Assembly: GCF_016859285.1 (NCBI RefSeq)
Contig: NC_053401.1
Span: forward strand, 12,479,661 to 12,543,660
Length of the DNA: 64,000 nucleotides
Source: Xiphias gladius
Taxonomy: Eukaryota > Chordata > Actinopteri > Istiophoriformes > Xiphiidae
Direction of reading: 5' to 3'
In this document: piece after piece, positions 45,641 through 59,957 of the stretch
How positions within the stretch are numbered: the first letter of the stretch is position 1
Layout of the letters: the number at the start of each line of letters is the position of its first letter
Translations under genes and position numbers: made by a program
Notes under the pieces: generated by a model
Told to the model about the DNA's origin: nothing
The model's database searches: none
Seen by the model: only the letters and a program-made list of their open reading frames with translations

Positions 45641-46952
45641 AAGTTTTGCTGTGGGTTTTTTTCTCATCTATGTCTCTATTTCCCTGATTGATCTTGATCT
45701 GGGCTTGTACCCATTGTACAGCGCACTCTCTCTTTCTATCTCTCTTCTCTTCATCCTCCAGTTTTTCTGCTGTTCTTCCTTCTCCTAACCCTTCTTTTCA
45801 GAGGTAGAAGGTGGACTGCCAATCATGAGGCTCTGCCGGGGTGATTGAATATGAAATGTATCAAACATGGAGGCTGAAGGGAATGGGAATACACAGGAGG
45901 TCTGGATCCCCTCCTGTGTTTATGTTCTAGTAAACATACATTGCGGAAGGCCATGCCAATGCAGAGAAGCAAAAAGTTGGAAAAAAAAAAACGTAAAAAG
46001 ATTTGACAGAACAATGAAAACAAAACCTCCTGCTTTGGATAATTTGAAGATGCGTTAATTCTGTGAGGTGTGAAATACATAAATATGAAAAGAAAAAGAA
46101 AAAAGAACATAAAACAAAGAAATGATACCTCTCAAGGAATCACCGGAAATGTTTTACATTTTAAGAGTTGCACTAAAAAGAAGATGTAAAGATGCTTTTT
46201 TTGGTCAGCAGTTGCCAGTTGCATTGCAAGGACAACTTTTTTTTTCTTTTTTCCCAAATTAGACAATGAATGCTTTAATTTGCAACAGACTACACAATCG
46301 CTGTAAGTAAAGCAAAACTTGATGACTGTTGGAATACACCATCACAAGAGGATAAAATGGTTGTAATGTAAGTGATATCTTTTTCATTTACTGGGCGTGG
46401 GCTTAACGATGGGGATTTACAATGTGTGGTTTTGAAGTTGCAACTTAAAACTAGAAATGATTTCTTGTAGTTTTACGATCCATATGTCCTTAGTGTCTGG
46501 CATTGTTATTTTCTTATCACCTTTTACAAAAAAAGAGGAAAAAAAGATGAAATGATGTTTGGATTTAAAAAAAAAAGTTGCTTTTACGAACAACCTTGTG
46601 CTTAAAAAAGACATTCAAGAAGTAGTTAAATGTTTCATCATATCCATGTACCTAAACACTATCATATTGTTACAGTATTGCTGATGCCACTCCGGGTGTT
46701 CTTGCCTTAATGGTTATGATATTGTCATGTTTCTTGGTTGTTGGGTTTTTTTTTTTTTTAAATTTCATTCATTCCTAAAAAGATGTTTTTTTAGATGCAA
46801 GGGGAGTTTTATTTCTTTTTCACATCAACGTGAAGTGCATGACCATTTTTAAAAGCTGGTCCACTCCCATGAGCATCACAGGCCATACACTGAGCAGCCC
46901 ATTTTTATTCTGCAGTGGTTTGCTACACCCCACCGAGTGCTCAGAGCACAGG

Positions 46953-46954
<2 letters not shown>

Positions 46955-47015
<61 letters not shown>
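46955..47015. repeat. (GT)30 microsatellite in the gpr85 3' UTR
   Basis: Uninterrupted GT dinucleotides over about 61 bases, continuing as GCGCGTG. Confidence 0.96.
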
Positions 47016-47019
<4 letters not shown>

Positions 47020-47399
47020 TGTCAGTGGGTGCATGTGTGTGCATTTCAGAGCGCGTTTGCTGTGTGGATCAGACAACAGTCACTTCAAGACCAGAGCCTT
47101 AGAATGAAATCTTGCACAATTTGTAAAAAATGTAAAATGAAAAAAAAAAAAAAAAAGACATTTAAGGCACACCGTCTTGTATCTACTTTCCCTACATTTG
47201 CTCTCTACTGATTGTTTTCAATTACTTACTTTTTTCTCTTGTGGCCATTTTAATATTTATTATGTATTCTTTTTTGTATATTATAGATAGATTGTGTGTA
47301 AGTATGTGAGTCTTTCATTTTGAAGTCCCGAATGTGAGTACAGTTTCAGTTAGGATTGCATTTGCTGAAAGTTAACTGTGTAATCTGTTGCTTTTTGAA

Positions 47400-47405
47400 A
47401 ATAAA
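47400..47405 (+). terminator. gpr85: gpr85 polyadenylation signal
   Basis: AATAAA follows a long AT-rich UTR, and T/G-containing sequence (TTCGTTTTTATCCC) lies about 20 bases downstream. It is the best of several candidates. Confidence 0.55.
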
Positions 47406-47420
47406 AAGTTTCCATTTTGC

Positions 47421-50400
47421 AAAATTCGTTTTTATCCCTCTCATTGGGTGGAGATCATACTGTATGGCCAACAGCTGAAAAAACACCTGCAAAACCCCTA
47501 GTCTTTTGAAATGGTGCTTGGTCAAGTGATGAATTTGCCGTCGTCTTCATTCCCCTGCTGGTCAAAGATTTATATTTTTATCTCTCCAACACATTTTCCT
47601 CATTACATAACACTCAAAACAATCCACACTGGGGTAAAATTATTACTTTATGACTGCTAAATATTTTAAAGCCACCGCTGAAATGTTATAATGTCCATAT
47701 TTTGTATTTAAATGACCAATGGTGGTTGGTGTTTCTTCAAGGATTTTATATGTCATTTCTGTTCATGCTAACAGTCTTTTTTTTTTTTTTTTAAGAGAAG
47801 GTGATAAAATTTTCAAATATGTCTCTTTTGGAACATGTTCTTTTCTGTCTTTTGAGTCCTTTGGACACCATGTCAAAACTGAAAAATATGCTAAACCTTG
47901 TCAATGAATGTGAAGTGAGTTTGACATTTAATGGGAATAATCTCCATGAATACATCCCTGGGCACACTCACCCCTGCAGTTTTTCATTCTGTGTTAATAC
48001 CACTGAATTTCAGATGTAATATATGCGACTCCCCTATGGACTAATGGCACACCACTCTGGATTAATGAATACCCTCGCACTGAGCCCTGTAGCCATATAT
48101 GACATAGCGGTTTGTCCATTCTCTCTTTTTTAAGGTCACATTGATGTGAGGCTTCACAGAAAATGAATTGGGAAAATATTTTTTAAATGCATACCCATTT
48201 TGCAAGACATTTGCCAGCCCAAAATCTTCAGTAAGAAATAAATATAACCAAATTATAAGAATGGTTTTTCAAAATTCCTCATACCTTCCATGCAAGGATT
48301 CACCAATTTAATCAAAGATAAAAAATTAATATTTTTTTTCTTTACTTTCGACCCATTAACTCTTGAAACAGTATGATTAAAAAAAAAAAATGATACTAAT
48401 AAAGCCCAGAAGACCAAGACATTTTTATTCCTAAATTGAGTGGTATTTTTCTGTAAAAGGCTGTAATTGCACTTTGTTAATAATGTTTGAAAGCTAACAT
48501 CTGCATTTTCAAGTAGAGACTGTGAATTGAATAATACAAGATTCATGCTGCCAATTTTGTATGATTCAGACATCATTGTAGTTTTTTGCTTGTGACCAAA
48601 AATATGTTCCACTGTCCCACTTTTCCCTTAAAAATCCTTCATTAAGTAATGACCATAGTCTAGGTTCCTGAAAACACAAAATACCATGCATAAATGGCTT
48701 GTAAACACTCCAGATAATTGCATGCTGGGCTGCAGGTACTGCTGATGAGAAATGTCTATTAGGGATCCATGTTCATTACAAAGCTGGCAATTACTGTTTT
48801 AGTTTGGACGTTGATCATTCCAATTTGGACCCAGAATGGCCAAGTCGGATGTTACCAAAACATTAATTGAAATTTTAAGGGAATGGCTAGACATCAGGAA
48901 ATTCCCTGGTGCCATTTTACAAACTGTTGTTGTCTTGCTTTTTGTCCATTATGCTGTCATAATTTTTTTTAAATATTTATTAGAAACCTGTACAATGCTT
49001 CTTGAAACTTAGAGGTAGATGAATGAGGCAGTTGCTGATGAAACAAGACATGACATTTTGTAGGATTTAATCTTTAAACTGGGTGTGAAACTGCGCAACT
49101 TGATACTGGAGCAGGAATTAACATCTCACTTATGTATATTTTAGCCTCACTCAGCATATGCAAATCAAAAATGGTGTCACTTTTGAGCATTGGCCCATTT
49201 CCGTACATATTCATTTGAGTGCCCCAGTAATTCTGTTTCTCTCCATGTCTGAGAGAAAATGACATTCAGAGGTGGTCGGCTTGAAAGCGGTTCATTCTGG
49301 CAGACAAGCTCTCACATTGAACTCTTTTTCCTCCGATGTAACATCTCTCTTGAGAAGCGTCGAGAAACATATTGTTCACAATCAAAGCAATTAAGACGCT
49401 GTAGTCTACTGTACCTCCTGACTACGACCGGATCTTTGTACTTGAGTTAAGATCATGGAATAAAGAAAAAATTGATCATTTTTGAAAATGATTATAATGC
49501 TTCGCTGGAGACACTTTTCATTTAACGATCAGAGGACTTTTCCGTTGGATTTTGGCTGCCGATGACAACCATCCCTAATTCTGTGTCACTCTCCTTGTAT
49601 CTCAGCGGATTTGTGCACACAAGTTCTGTTTTTAATGGACTGCCAATGGACTCCGGAAAAAAAGCATGTCACCCTAGTCCTCATTTGCTGTCTATAATTT
49701 GAGTAAATACCATCTGTTGACTGAGAAACATTGGCTTTTTTCTAAAAAGGGGGGAAAAAAGCTCATCTAATGTGAGACTTTCTGCACTCATAAGCATTTT
49801 CTATTTGTTTAATGCACGCCAAACCTTAATTAAAGTGCAGTAAGGGTCTGTGCACTTGAATATGGAAAGCTGCCTTGAATAGAATGGAGTGGACGACTCA
49901 ATCTTCTGACAAGCTACTCAGGAAAAAGGAAGAATTGCTTCTGTCTTGGCATCACCCTGCTCTGCATACTTGTTGGATTGTGTGACTGCTTGAGAATTGA
50001 ACTGGAAATATAATGGTTCAATACTCTGTGCATAATTTCTCCAGGGCATTCATTTTGTTTTTTCAAATAACATGATTATAGTGTACTTCGAGGAGTTTTT
50101 CTGGGGGGTGTTTGGATGTTTTTTGTTATTTTTCTGCTTTGCTATGTGTGTGTTTTTTGCAAAAGTGTGGTCTAGTGACCCTGTGACAGCGTGTGGAGTT
50201 TGTGGCCGCAGGTTCTCATGCATCCATGTTTGTCCGCGCACGCAGGTCATTCCACTATCAGTGTGCCAGAACAATCTGTGACGCCAGTAGAGTACATAAG
50301 CTGTAGAGTACATGGTTAACAGTCATCAAAGCACGGATCTGCAGTAGTTTTCTCTCTAATGGCTTTGCAGCCTTACGGCTAATGTGCCACAGCAAATTGG

Positions 50401-52341
50401 TAATGATCAAATGAATGATAATATGAGGATCACTGTGTGTGCACATGTGTAGGTGCTGACTAAATTTTCACTATTTTTGTCTGCTTTTGTTTTTTTGCTG
50501 AGAGTCAAATTTTGTCCTGCTCTCTGTCCATTCATAATTATTTTGTTCTATTATGTAGAAATGCCTGTCATTTTCCAAAGCTGTTAGATATAATAAGAAG
50601 AGACTATGCCTGTCAATAAAACACCTGAGACAATGTACGCAAATCCTTTTACAAAAACTGGTTGTCTGGAAGGGATTGTAAATTTGGACAGATGCATGTA
50701 CAGAATTAATTGAATTTGAAACAACATACATTTAGCTACTTTCCAGCTCATGTAAACAAAATCTAAATATGTGTAAAATACCAGTTGCATTATGTTGTCT
50801 CACATTACATACCCAAGATAATAAAGAATAAGAGGACATTAGGTAAAGATGCAAAAGGAGAGAAAGTCCAATAAAACACACTAAAATGATGATTTCTGTT
50901 CCCTTGGGGAATTATCAGACAAACTATTATAGGCAGTGCAGGCCTCTGAATACCAACGATCAATGGGATTCCTGATGAAAAATTGGAAGTGGATCAAGAT
51001 CCCTCCACATAATATCCCAGTCTTCATGTCTTCACCTCCAACAACCTTCTCCCTCCCATCTCCTGCAGCCCATCGTGCAAATGCCTTATATAAAGAATAT
51101 CCCTGTTTTAAATATTAACTGATTAAATTGCGGATGGAGCTTCAAAGGTTTTGTTCTGCATATTTAAACAGATTTTTTTCCCCCTCTCCTGTAATGTGAG
51201 ATTCAGTGGTTGGATCATTTCTCTAGAAATCTGCTAGTATTAAATTTTTAGAAGGAGGACTTAAGTCTTTCTTTGGCATCGCACCTGTATTCGCTTGAAG
51301 GTATCTCTGGGCCATGCTACGGTTTCTTCATATGTTCTGTATATTAAATGTTACAGCTGGGAAGTCATAATATCATTTGGATGATGCTATCTTTGCAGAA
51401 TTGGCAGACTAACGGAGCTATACAGTGAAATTCTCAAGGAAATGAATGCAAAGGGAGGTTGTTCATCATTGTAGGCATGACTGAGTGTTTGCGTTGCTGA
51501 AAAACTAACAAGAAAGTACCTTTTTTAGACTCCAACGTTTGGTTTGAAATAATAGTTTGACATTTTGTGGAATACACTCATTTGCTTTCTTACCAGGGTT
51601 AGACGATGTATCACATGTTCATGGTTATTCTTGCAAGAGTGGTTATTATGGATGCACAGAGATGAAAAGAAATCCACAATGTTAAATGCTTTGAATTCTG
51701 TGGGTGCATTATGTACATTGTGTTGTGACTGAGCTGTTTGTGGGAATGTAAATGTCTTAGCATAATGTTATCGCGCTCTGAATGGATGGTTTGAGCAGCA
51801 GAAACTGCTGCTGCAGTCTGTTTAGAGCACAGGTCAGGATGTAAGATTACTTAGGTTCTGTTTCTTTTCTGTTAAATCCTCTTGGTTATGGTGGGAGTCA
51901 AGAGTAAACATGTCCCCTTCGCTGCTAAGACTTAGGATGAGTGATGGAGCAATGGACAGATCACAATTGGTGGGTTAGTACTTAAGCACATGTACACCAA
52001 AGTTGGAATATGCGAAGAGAGAGTACTGGTTGGGAGTAATCCTCCGACAAGGATTACCCATGTCTTTCATGCTAGATTAAAGGGTCCCATGATACCCTGC
52101 TCTGCCGTCCAAGTCCTGATGGAGAATCAATGCTGTTGATGACAAATTATCAGCGTCATCATCTTTGTCATCGTTTGTTATCGTTGTCTGCTTGATAATG
52201 AATGGGATTTGGGGGGTTTTTGTGCGGGCATTCTTCAATACTCCAGATTTGGGGAGGCTGACCAATCACAAGCCAAGTGGTTTCACGCTGTCTGTGTCTC
52301 TTTGCGAGCATGTTGAGATAATCATCTTATCCACCAGGCAT
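47421..52341. other. Gene-free interval downstream of gpr85
   Basis: No supported gene on either strand. The sequence is AT-rich and mostly unique, with T runs at 47777-47792 and 48331-48338. Segment 48660-48860 looks like possible conserved non-coding DNA (repeat-poor, complex). A 60-base fragment of fold-back repeat family B is at 51549-51610. The next syntenic gene in mammals (bmt2/samtor) is not present. Confidence 0.45.
51549..51610. repeat. Fragment of fold-back repeat family B
   Basis: AGTTTGACATTTTGTGGAATACACTCATTTGCTTTCTTACC resembles the left end of the element at 33184 (TTTGACATTTTGGGAAATACACTTATTTG). Only the first 50-60 bases are present. Confidence 0.5.
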
Positions 52342-52352
52342 ACACACACACA

Positions 52353-52419
<67 letters not shown>
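52342..52419. repeat. (CA)n microsatellite
   Basis: CA dinucleotides over 78 bases with one AAA interruption near 52353. Confidence 0.95.
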
Positions 52420-52421
<2 letters not shown>

Positions 52422-53220
52422 AAATGCACCCTGAGTCTGAAAATGAGGAGATCTGGATGACGTATCAACAGTAGTCAGCAGAAAGGAAAAGAAATATTTG
52501 GGTCACATGAAAATTGAATAGAGTGTTGTGATGATTTTGGTTGCTGCTGGTGCTAAAATGCTTCTCCACCAATGAGCAGGCTAGTCATTTTATTCCACGT
52601 TTATTGTACTCAAATTAGACCAAACTTGTAGGATAAAACTGACAAAACTGGCGGGCTTTTTCTAACAAACTAAAATATTCAGAAGCTGCTATCTGGCTTA
52701 TAGGAGGCTTTCAGAGTATTATGACTCACAACAAGGAGGCTAAGACTACCATATTCTCATAGTGTTGCATTTGCAGAGGGCAATCTGCCGTGATGAAAAG
52801 CGAAACATGTACATTGTGGTGCCTATTTACATCATGAAACCAACTGCTTACATCTGCTCACAGTGGGGCACATCTGGCCCCAGAGGAGCAAAGAAAATAA
52901 ATATTAAAGAGATAGAAGCTGAATTTGATGTAGAATTTATATATGCATTCAGATATCTTTTTTAGCACTTGGAACCTTTACTCTTTCCAGCTTTTAATAA
53001 TGTTCTTCTGAGGGTGGCATCATTATTTATTTATTTATCTAATTTTTGCATCATGGCAATTGGGAAAAGTGTTTAGGGGTGTTTATACTGGCAATTTATT
53101 CCCACTAATTCAGCATGTTTCATGATGAATCCAAGCGCTTTTGGAAAAGGGGGAGTGGGGGGAGGAATAGGGAAGGGAGTTAATCCACTCGTTTTCTTGT
53201 GTTCCAGCCTGTTCAGCACA

Positions 53221-53275
53221 TTCTCTCTCTCTCTCTCTCCCTTTCTCCCTGTCCCTCTATATCCCTCCCTCCTTT
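53221..53275. repeat. Polypyrimidine (CT-rich) tract
   Basis: (TC)n grades into CCCTTTCTCCCTGTCCCTC and ends in CCCTCCCTCC. Confidence 0.6.
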
Positions 53276-53409
53276 ATTTTTGGAAACATCTCATTCTCGT
53301 GAGTCAGGGCCGTCATGCTCACAAAGGCTCGATCTAGGGAGCTCTCGCCTCCTCCTCCTCTCTTCCCATGTCTCTGCTGTTTATGATATTAGAACAGAAG
53401 AGAGACAAA

Positions 53410-53412
<3 letters not shown>

Positions 53413-53484
<72 letters not shown>

Positions 53485-53492
53485 TGTGTGTA
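53413..53492. repeat. (TG)n microsatellite
   Basis: TG dinucleotides over about 80 bases with one TTT interruption near 53481. Confidence 0.95.
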
Positions 53493-55357
53493 TATTTATT
53501 TCTTTTATTGACAGCAGTGGCTCCAAAGGGACAAGCTAATTACCGTGTTTGCAAGGCAGTGTCACTTCTTTGAAGAGATTTCCTGCAAATAAGGAAGATC
53601 ACTTCCAGAAGAGTCCGCAAAATTAAGTTGCTTGGAAACACTAAATTATAAAACTATACAACAAACACTTACATCATCCTATGACTGCGATTGGGCTCTG
53701 AATAAAGGATTAAATGGCTTGTTGAGATAGACATTTTTGCTTGTTTTGTGTTCCATTTCATCTGCAGAACAATATATTTGACTCAGCCAGTGTTTCTGTT
53801 ATCTGTTAGCTGCTCATGGGAATAGAGTGATTCATCTTTTTCTGCTAATTATAGAGATAACCTGCTGTAACAAACCAAACTTGTTCTACACTGCACAAGA
53901 AAAAAAAATATAGTAATAATAAGGATGGACTTTTGTTGTGTTGGCTAAGGATTTAATTTGGCTATTGGCAAGAGCTGAATGTTAAACCATTATTTGAATG
54001 TGTTCATTATTTCACAGTTTTATTTTACTTTGCCTCTGCAAATTACATTTTGATCAAGAGAATGAGCTCAGTTGAGCACTTGAGCCCTTGAGAGTCTTTA
54101 TTTGAACTTTCTACAGATGCATGTCTGCAGGTACCATCTCTAAATTTATCAACAGTCTTAAAAACCGTCTTATATCCTTTTGGGGGTGGGTGTTTAATTT
54201 TTTTTCAAACTTCTAAAGTGGTGTTTTGGTACAAAGTGGCCCAGCAGCTTGCCTAGAAAATGTCTCTTTCTACTGTAAACATGGTCACCACAGTGAAAAA
54301 GTAATTTTCTACCTTCGGTGTTCAAGGGATTCAATTTTCCTCTTGAAGAATTATATTTGCTACATAGATATAAAAGTGTTCTTCTCAGAGACTGATTACT
54401 CTGTTGCTATTGGTATGATTTATAGGCTTACCATACTCCAGTTCACACATAGCGCAAGCTGTATATGTGAATGTTTTGTAGCATGGTTTATTGTGTATTT
54501 ATCTTTTATGTCATATGTGTTCAATTTGCATCTGACATCCATATCCTTGATTTATCTCAGCTGGTAAAAATCAGCACATTATACATGTTAATTGTCATGA
54601 GGTGTAGCTGCTCACTGAAGATACAAAGATGCATTTTGCATTTTTGTATGGTGTCAGGAGACTAAGGAAACAGCCTTGAAACAGCCCTGAGCCGAGCAGC
54701 AGAGAGCTATCATCATTAGTCATCAACTACAGCACAGGCCCCTCAAAGCACAGTGCTCTGAAAGTCTCCTTCTGAATCACTGCTGCCATTCCTCCGGCCG
54801 CTCGCTCCCAGGTCTCTGTGGGCAAAATGCTTTCAGACACTTCATATAATGCAACAGAAAACCTGCAACCCAAATAAATCACAGCAGTATTGGTTCTGCT
54901 TTGGCAGTTTACATGACATGCAGTACGCATGAGCAGGAATTCAGGGTTGTATTGATATTCAGTTGATATTGATCACATTAATCTCTGCCTGTAATAGCTG
55001 ACACATATGTAATTGCATATACAGAAAAAAGTGATGTCGTTTGTATGTGAAATGCACATTATTCTACCTGTTATTCTACTTGCATTTTGCCAGCTTCTTT
55101 ATTTTTCATAATCATGTAATTCTACAATTGAATTACATACTAAATGTGGCCTATAAAAACATTAAGTACAGTCCCTACAAGCCTACGCTTAAAGTTTAAA
55201 AATCCCAGCCACGGTATGAAGGCAGATATGAGCTGTCATCTGTTTTGACTTGTGCTGCCCCTGGATGAACATTCATTAATCAGCGTGATTGTTAAGGTTT
55301 AAGTAGAATGAACTCCAAGTCACCTCCCCTGTGAATTGTTTCTATACTAAATCTGTC

Positions 55358-55379
55358 AACAACTTAAATTTAAGTTGTT
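55358..55379. repeat. 22-bp perfect palindrome
   Basis: AACAACTTAAA is followed immediately by its exact reverse complement TTTAAGTTGTT with no spacer. Confidence 0.95.
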
Positions 55380-58300
55380 TCCTGTGAGCCTTTCCCGATC
55401 CACATCCCTCCTAGAAACACAGGAAAGAGGTCATTTTTGGTCTCCTGGTGTAGGAAGATAAACCTTGCATGTGTTTTTTTTTTTAATATCTATTTTCCAC
55501 AAAGACACAGAGCTGTGAACTTTGAACATTCTGGGAGACCATCTGAAGAAAGGACCTCCTCTTCATCTCTCCCTCATTGCTTCTTGAGTCTAAGATTAGT
55601 TCTTAGAAGATGTTACTTTACAATTTTTGCCTCCAAGCTCAGAAGAAGAGAAGCAGCTGAAAACAGCAAATGGTCAACTCTAGCTAAATCGGCCAGACCC
55701 ACTCTCTCTCCACAGTCCTGTGTGCCACATTTATGAACTTTGTGTGATGTTTTAGCAGTAGCTCCTAACAGGGTTTTCTTGCCAGGATTTTCTTCCCTGC
55801 TCACCACACAAACAACTCTTCGCTGATTACCACATGAGTTAGCATGGCAACCACTTAACATAGTGGGAATGCATCTTTAAACAATCAGATTGCTAGTCTG
55901 TAATTATGCATTATATAACCCCTGGTACAGAGCCATGCATGCATGGCCGAGTTTGGCGTAAACAAAAGCACATTACTGTGCTGGGGATACAGTACTTGCA
56001 TACTGGGATAGTCTGCAGCCCCCTGCCCTAAAATAATAATCTTGAATATAAAATGGATGGATGTGTGGATATACTTGACCATTGCATACGTCTTGTATTA
56101 TCTATTCTATTCTATTCCAGGAAGAAGAAAGTAAATATACGGCTTTATTTCTGACAGATTGGGTCAAGTCAGGCTTGCATCATGATTTCACACAGTCCTG
56201 CAGTTGCTGATATACTGTAGTGTCTGATGTTGTATGTTCCATTTGGTAATTGGTTACATTAGCTTTTTAATATGCAGGGCCTTTATTTAATCCAGTCTGT
56301 CACTCTTCTCACGGGGATGCACTAATGGTTGTTATTACAACATATTGCCACTGCTTAAAAAAAAAAAATCATTATCTGACGTACAAGGGCAGCAAGGATT
56401 TTCATCTACGTATCACAATCAATTTTAACTTGTGTTTATTAACCACAGTACAATTGGTTTTCATGTTTATTAGCCCCAGCTAGCCCATTACTTGAAAATA
56501 ATTCCAACCTGACATCTTGACATCACGTGTTCAAAATTCAATAAATAAAGAGGGCGCCATTCAAGCCAAGATTGGCTGTTGCTTCAATCTGATTGAGCTG
56601 TAAGCCAGTGGAATGAAATAAAAATTAGTTGCAAAAGGCGCTTGTTGTGCAAAGAAGCATGACGAACTAACATTTCATAACAATGAGCTGAATTTAAAAA
56701 TTATTGGATTTTGTTTCACAGTTTCAGTTTATTCAGATATTTTCTGTATTTATTCATATAATTATTTATTTCAGAATATCTTATTATTTAATTAATACTG
56801 AACACTTTTGGACTCAATACAAATTAACATCTGTTGATTACAAGGGTGTGAACAAATACCATTATATTCTATTCTATTACTAAATGTCTGTCAACTTGCA
56901 TCCACGCAGGACAAAAAATTTCGTATATCATTAAAAGAGCAGACAAGACTTGAACTAACTAAAACTATGCTAAAAGTGATGGTAAATCTATGCATGTTCT
57001 TTTTGGTTGTCAACCTGCCCTTTTTCCAGTGAAAACACTCTAAATTCAATTTCATCCGGAACATACTGCCTGACTAATAGAGTCATAATGTCAGGGATGT
57101 TGGAGCTTGGACAATGAATAACTGTCAACCGCTTTAGATCTCTCCTTCCTTTAAAATGGTGCATTAACAACTTGAGTCCATAAATTTTACATTATGGATC
57201 ACGGGAAATTTTGCCAGTCTCAGGCAGCAGAGACTCCTCACTAGGATCAAAGCAGAGCCATGATGTCTTCAATGTCTGGGGAAATCGCTCAAGCACATTT
57301 ATACTCCTCAACATATTTCTAGCCATTAAAGCTGTCCTTGGTCTGCTTTATCCTTATTTGTGCTCTCATATCTCTCTAACTACAGTGGAAATGACCACTT
57401 AAGAAATAGAATTTGTTTTCTGGCCCTATTTTTAAAACTAAATTACATAAAATCTCTCTTTGTCAGTTTAAAGACAGATGTAGAGTCTTTCAGTGGTCAC
57501 AACTGGGCTATTTCAGGACCGAGTGCAGTGTCTTTTCCTCTTAGTGTCCCTTTTATTGGCTCTCCCCTTAGCCAGTTAACTAAGACATCTCCATGGCTGT
57601 AAAGCAGTGTAGCAGCCTCACTTCATCTCCAGGGTCAAGAGCTCTCCCTGGCTAATTTACATCAGAAATTCTGAATACTCACTCCAATTACTTCCATGAG
57701 CACTAGGTCACATCAGTGTTAGCAGCCAGCAAAAAGCCCATGTGCCATTCATTTCATTGAAACTAAAGCAGAGAGCACAGGGACAGCTGGAGATTGACCT
57801 TTGTGTGGATACATAAAAGAACATTGTGATGCTTTCTTCTTATTTTCACGGGTTTTACATCACATTCCTTTATACATCTGAGACTTTAGTAACATGTCGT
57901 GTATAGTTTTGATATGTTACAGAGCCTATTGATTGGAATGTAATAAGTCGGTTCTTCTGGGCGTCTAACACTTTAGTCAAGAGCAAGATGTTTCCTCAAT
58001 AACTGGCAAGATTGAGTTGGCCTCGGCGTGGCTTTTGGTTGCTATTTGATGCACCAATTAGCTTTTAAATTATCAAAAATATGAGCATTGTGTTCATTCC
58101 CTGTATTTCATTCATACAGTGGGTATAATAAATGTAGCAGCCTTTAAGGGTTGCTAGCAGGGCTTTACAATATAGCCTTGTTTCTTCTCAAAGAGGTACA
58201 AAAGGGCTGTATTCCAGCTAATATTTGTACATAAGGAATCAACGATATATGTTGATGAGTGAAAATTTGCCAAAATGAAGACGGCAGACAATGAAATATG

Positions 58301-59922
58301 TATATATGAGACTAGTTGGGAAAATATTACATAAAATACTGTAGGGAATGTAGTGTTAATATACTCAGTTCCCTCAGCAGCTTGCTCTGCAGCTGAGGGC
58401 TATGGTGTATCACTGATATGATTACCTACCCATCCACAGCTCTGATCTCATTGTTCCCTGACATGGAGGTGACTGGATAGTACATGCATAATAATGGTGG
58501 AGCGTCCTGCAGATAAAGCTTCGGAGGTTCCAGTGGAAATATGATGATCACAAACATCTGATTCTAGTACATTAATTAATTTTTTTCCACAGTCACTAGA
58601 TCTAAAAAGGTAAAAACTGGCTGGTCTGAGTGAAGAAGCAGGTGGGTTTAATCCCTTGATGACTAATATTCACTTGAGCAACACAACAACATTTTTTTTG
58701 TCAACATGGGACCTGTTTTTAAGCTAACAGTTCCAAGCAGAAGAAGTGCTGGTCTTGGCTCTTGTTGCTGCTAAGCAACAATTGAAAGCCAGTTTGAAAC
58801 GTGCCATTGTTTTGCTGCAATTTGATACATTTTTATCTTTGAAGCACCATGCACTGTTGGAAATGCACAACAGCATGTCTATCCCATTGCAAACATGAGA
58901 TACAGAGGTCAGTGTGGTAAAGACAGTTTCCTCACTGACGTGTAACCTAATTGTCCCAGTTTTGTTGAAGAGTGGCCAATAAAAGATGGCTGCAGCTCAA
59001 ATGGGAACCTTCCAGATATCAATACGCATTAGCATGTCCTTATGGCACTGCTGAAACAAAACATGTCGTTTGTAAAGCAACCTAAACTGAATGCAAAGGA
59101 ACACAGATGAGAATGCAGAAAAGCTTGTGGGGGAAAAAAAGCAGCATTTTTGAAGAAGTGGGGGGGTGATGGATTCTGACCTAAAACCTAAATCTCAACC
59201 TGGGTAGGGGTGGCCTGCATCTTCTACATGACAGCTTACTGAAAGGAGTAAAAGTCCACAAGAAAATACCCAAATGCAAAATACCAACCTACCTGTCAAA
59301 CTCAGTGGCAAAAGAGGCGCCAACAGTGACAGGTTTTTCATAGCAAAATTGCATTTCTTTGCCACAGATAAGTGAATAAAAAGGTAACATAAGGTGTTCT
59401 AGTTAAATTAATGGAGCTCTGCATAGAAATTGATCATTATAATGATGATTTTGGGTAATAACTTTTAACTTTTCATTTTGTTTTCATTATCAGATATGGC
59501 ATAGGTCCAAGTAGTGTCTCTACAATGTTGCTGGTGAGTAAGAGTAGGAAAGTACTCAGAGTAGGAAAGTGTGTTATATTGTGGACTGACACCATAGATA
59601 ATGAACCCGAGGCTAAACAGGGTGAAATTCTTCCCTGGGTGGTTAACTCTTGTTTGCTTGTGTTTGGTACTTCTCTGGGAACGCTGAAGTGGTTCAATGA
59701 GGCGTCAGTTCATTGTATGCTCTCTGATTGTAAGCCGTCTATCCTTACTCAAACCCAGTGAGCAAACAGTGAAAATAAAGCCCATGCATAAATGACTCAT
59801 CTGGACTGAAATAACACTACAAATTCAGTAAAAAGAAAAATCCTCCGAGGTACTATGAATGTAATCATGAGCTGGAACAAAGGGAGATGTCACGTTGACT
59901 TATGAAGTGATAACTCTGCCTT

Positions 59923-59957
59923 CAAAAAATTTACAAAAAAAATTTACAAAAAATTTT
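59923..59957. repeat. Short A-rich tandem repeat
   Basis: Two and a half copies of an (A)6-8 TTTAC unit. Confidence 0.7.

Larger units (their letters stand above)
45641..47420 (+). other. gpr85: gpr85 3' UTR
   Basis: AT-rich non-coding sequence follows the stop codon to the AATAAA signal at 47400-47405. It contains a (GT)30 tract at 46955-47015 and several poly-A and poly-T runs. A long 3' UTR is known for this gene in other vertebrates. Earlier signals might also be used. Confidence 0.6.
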
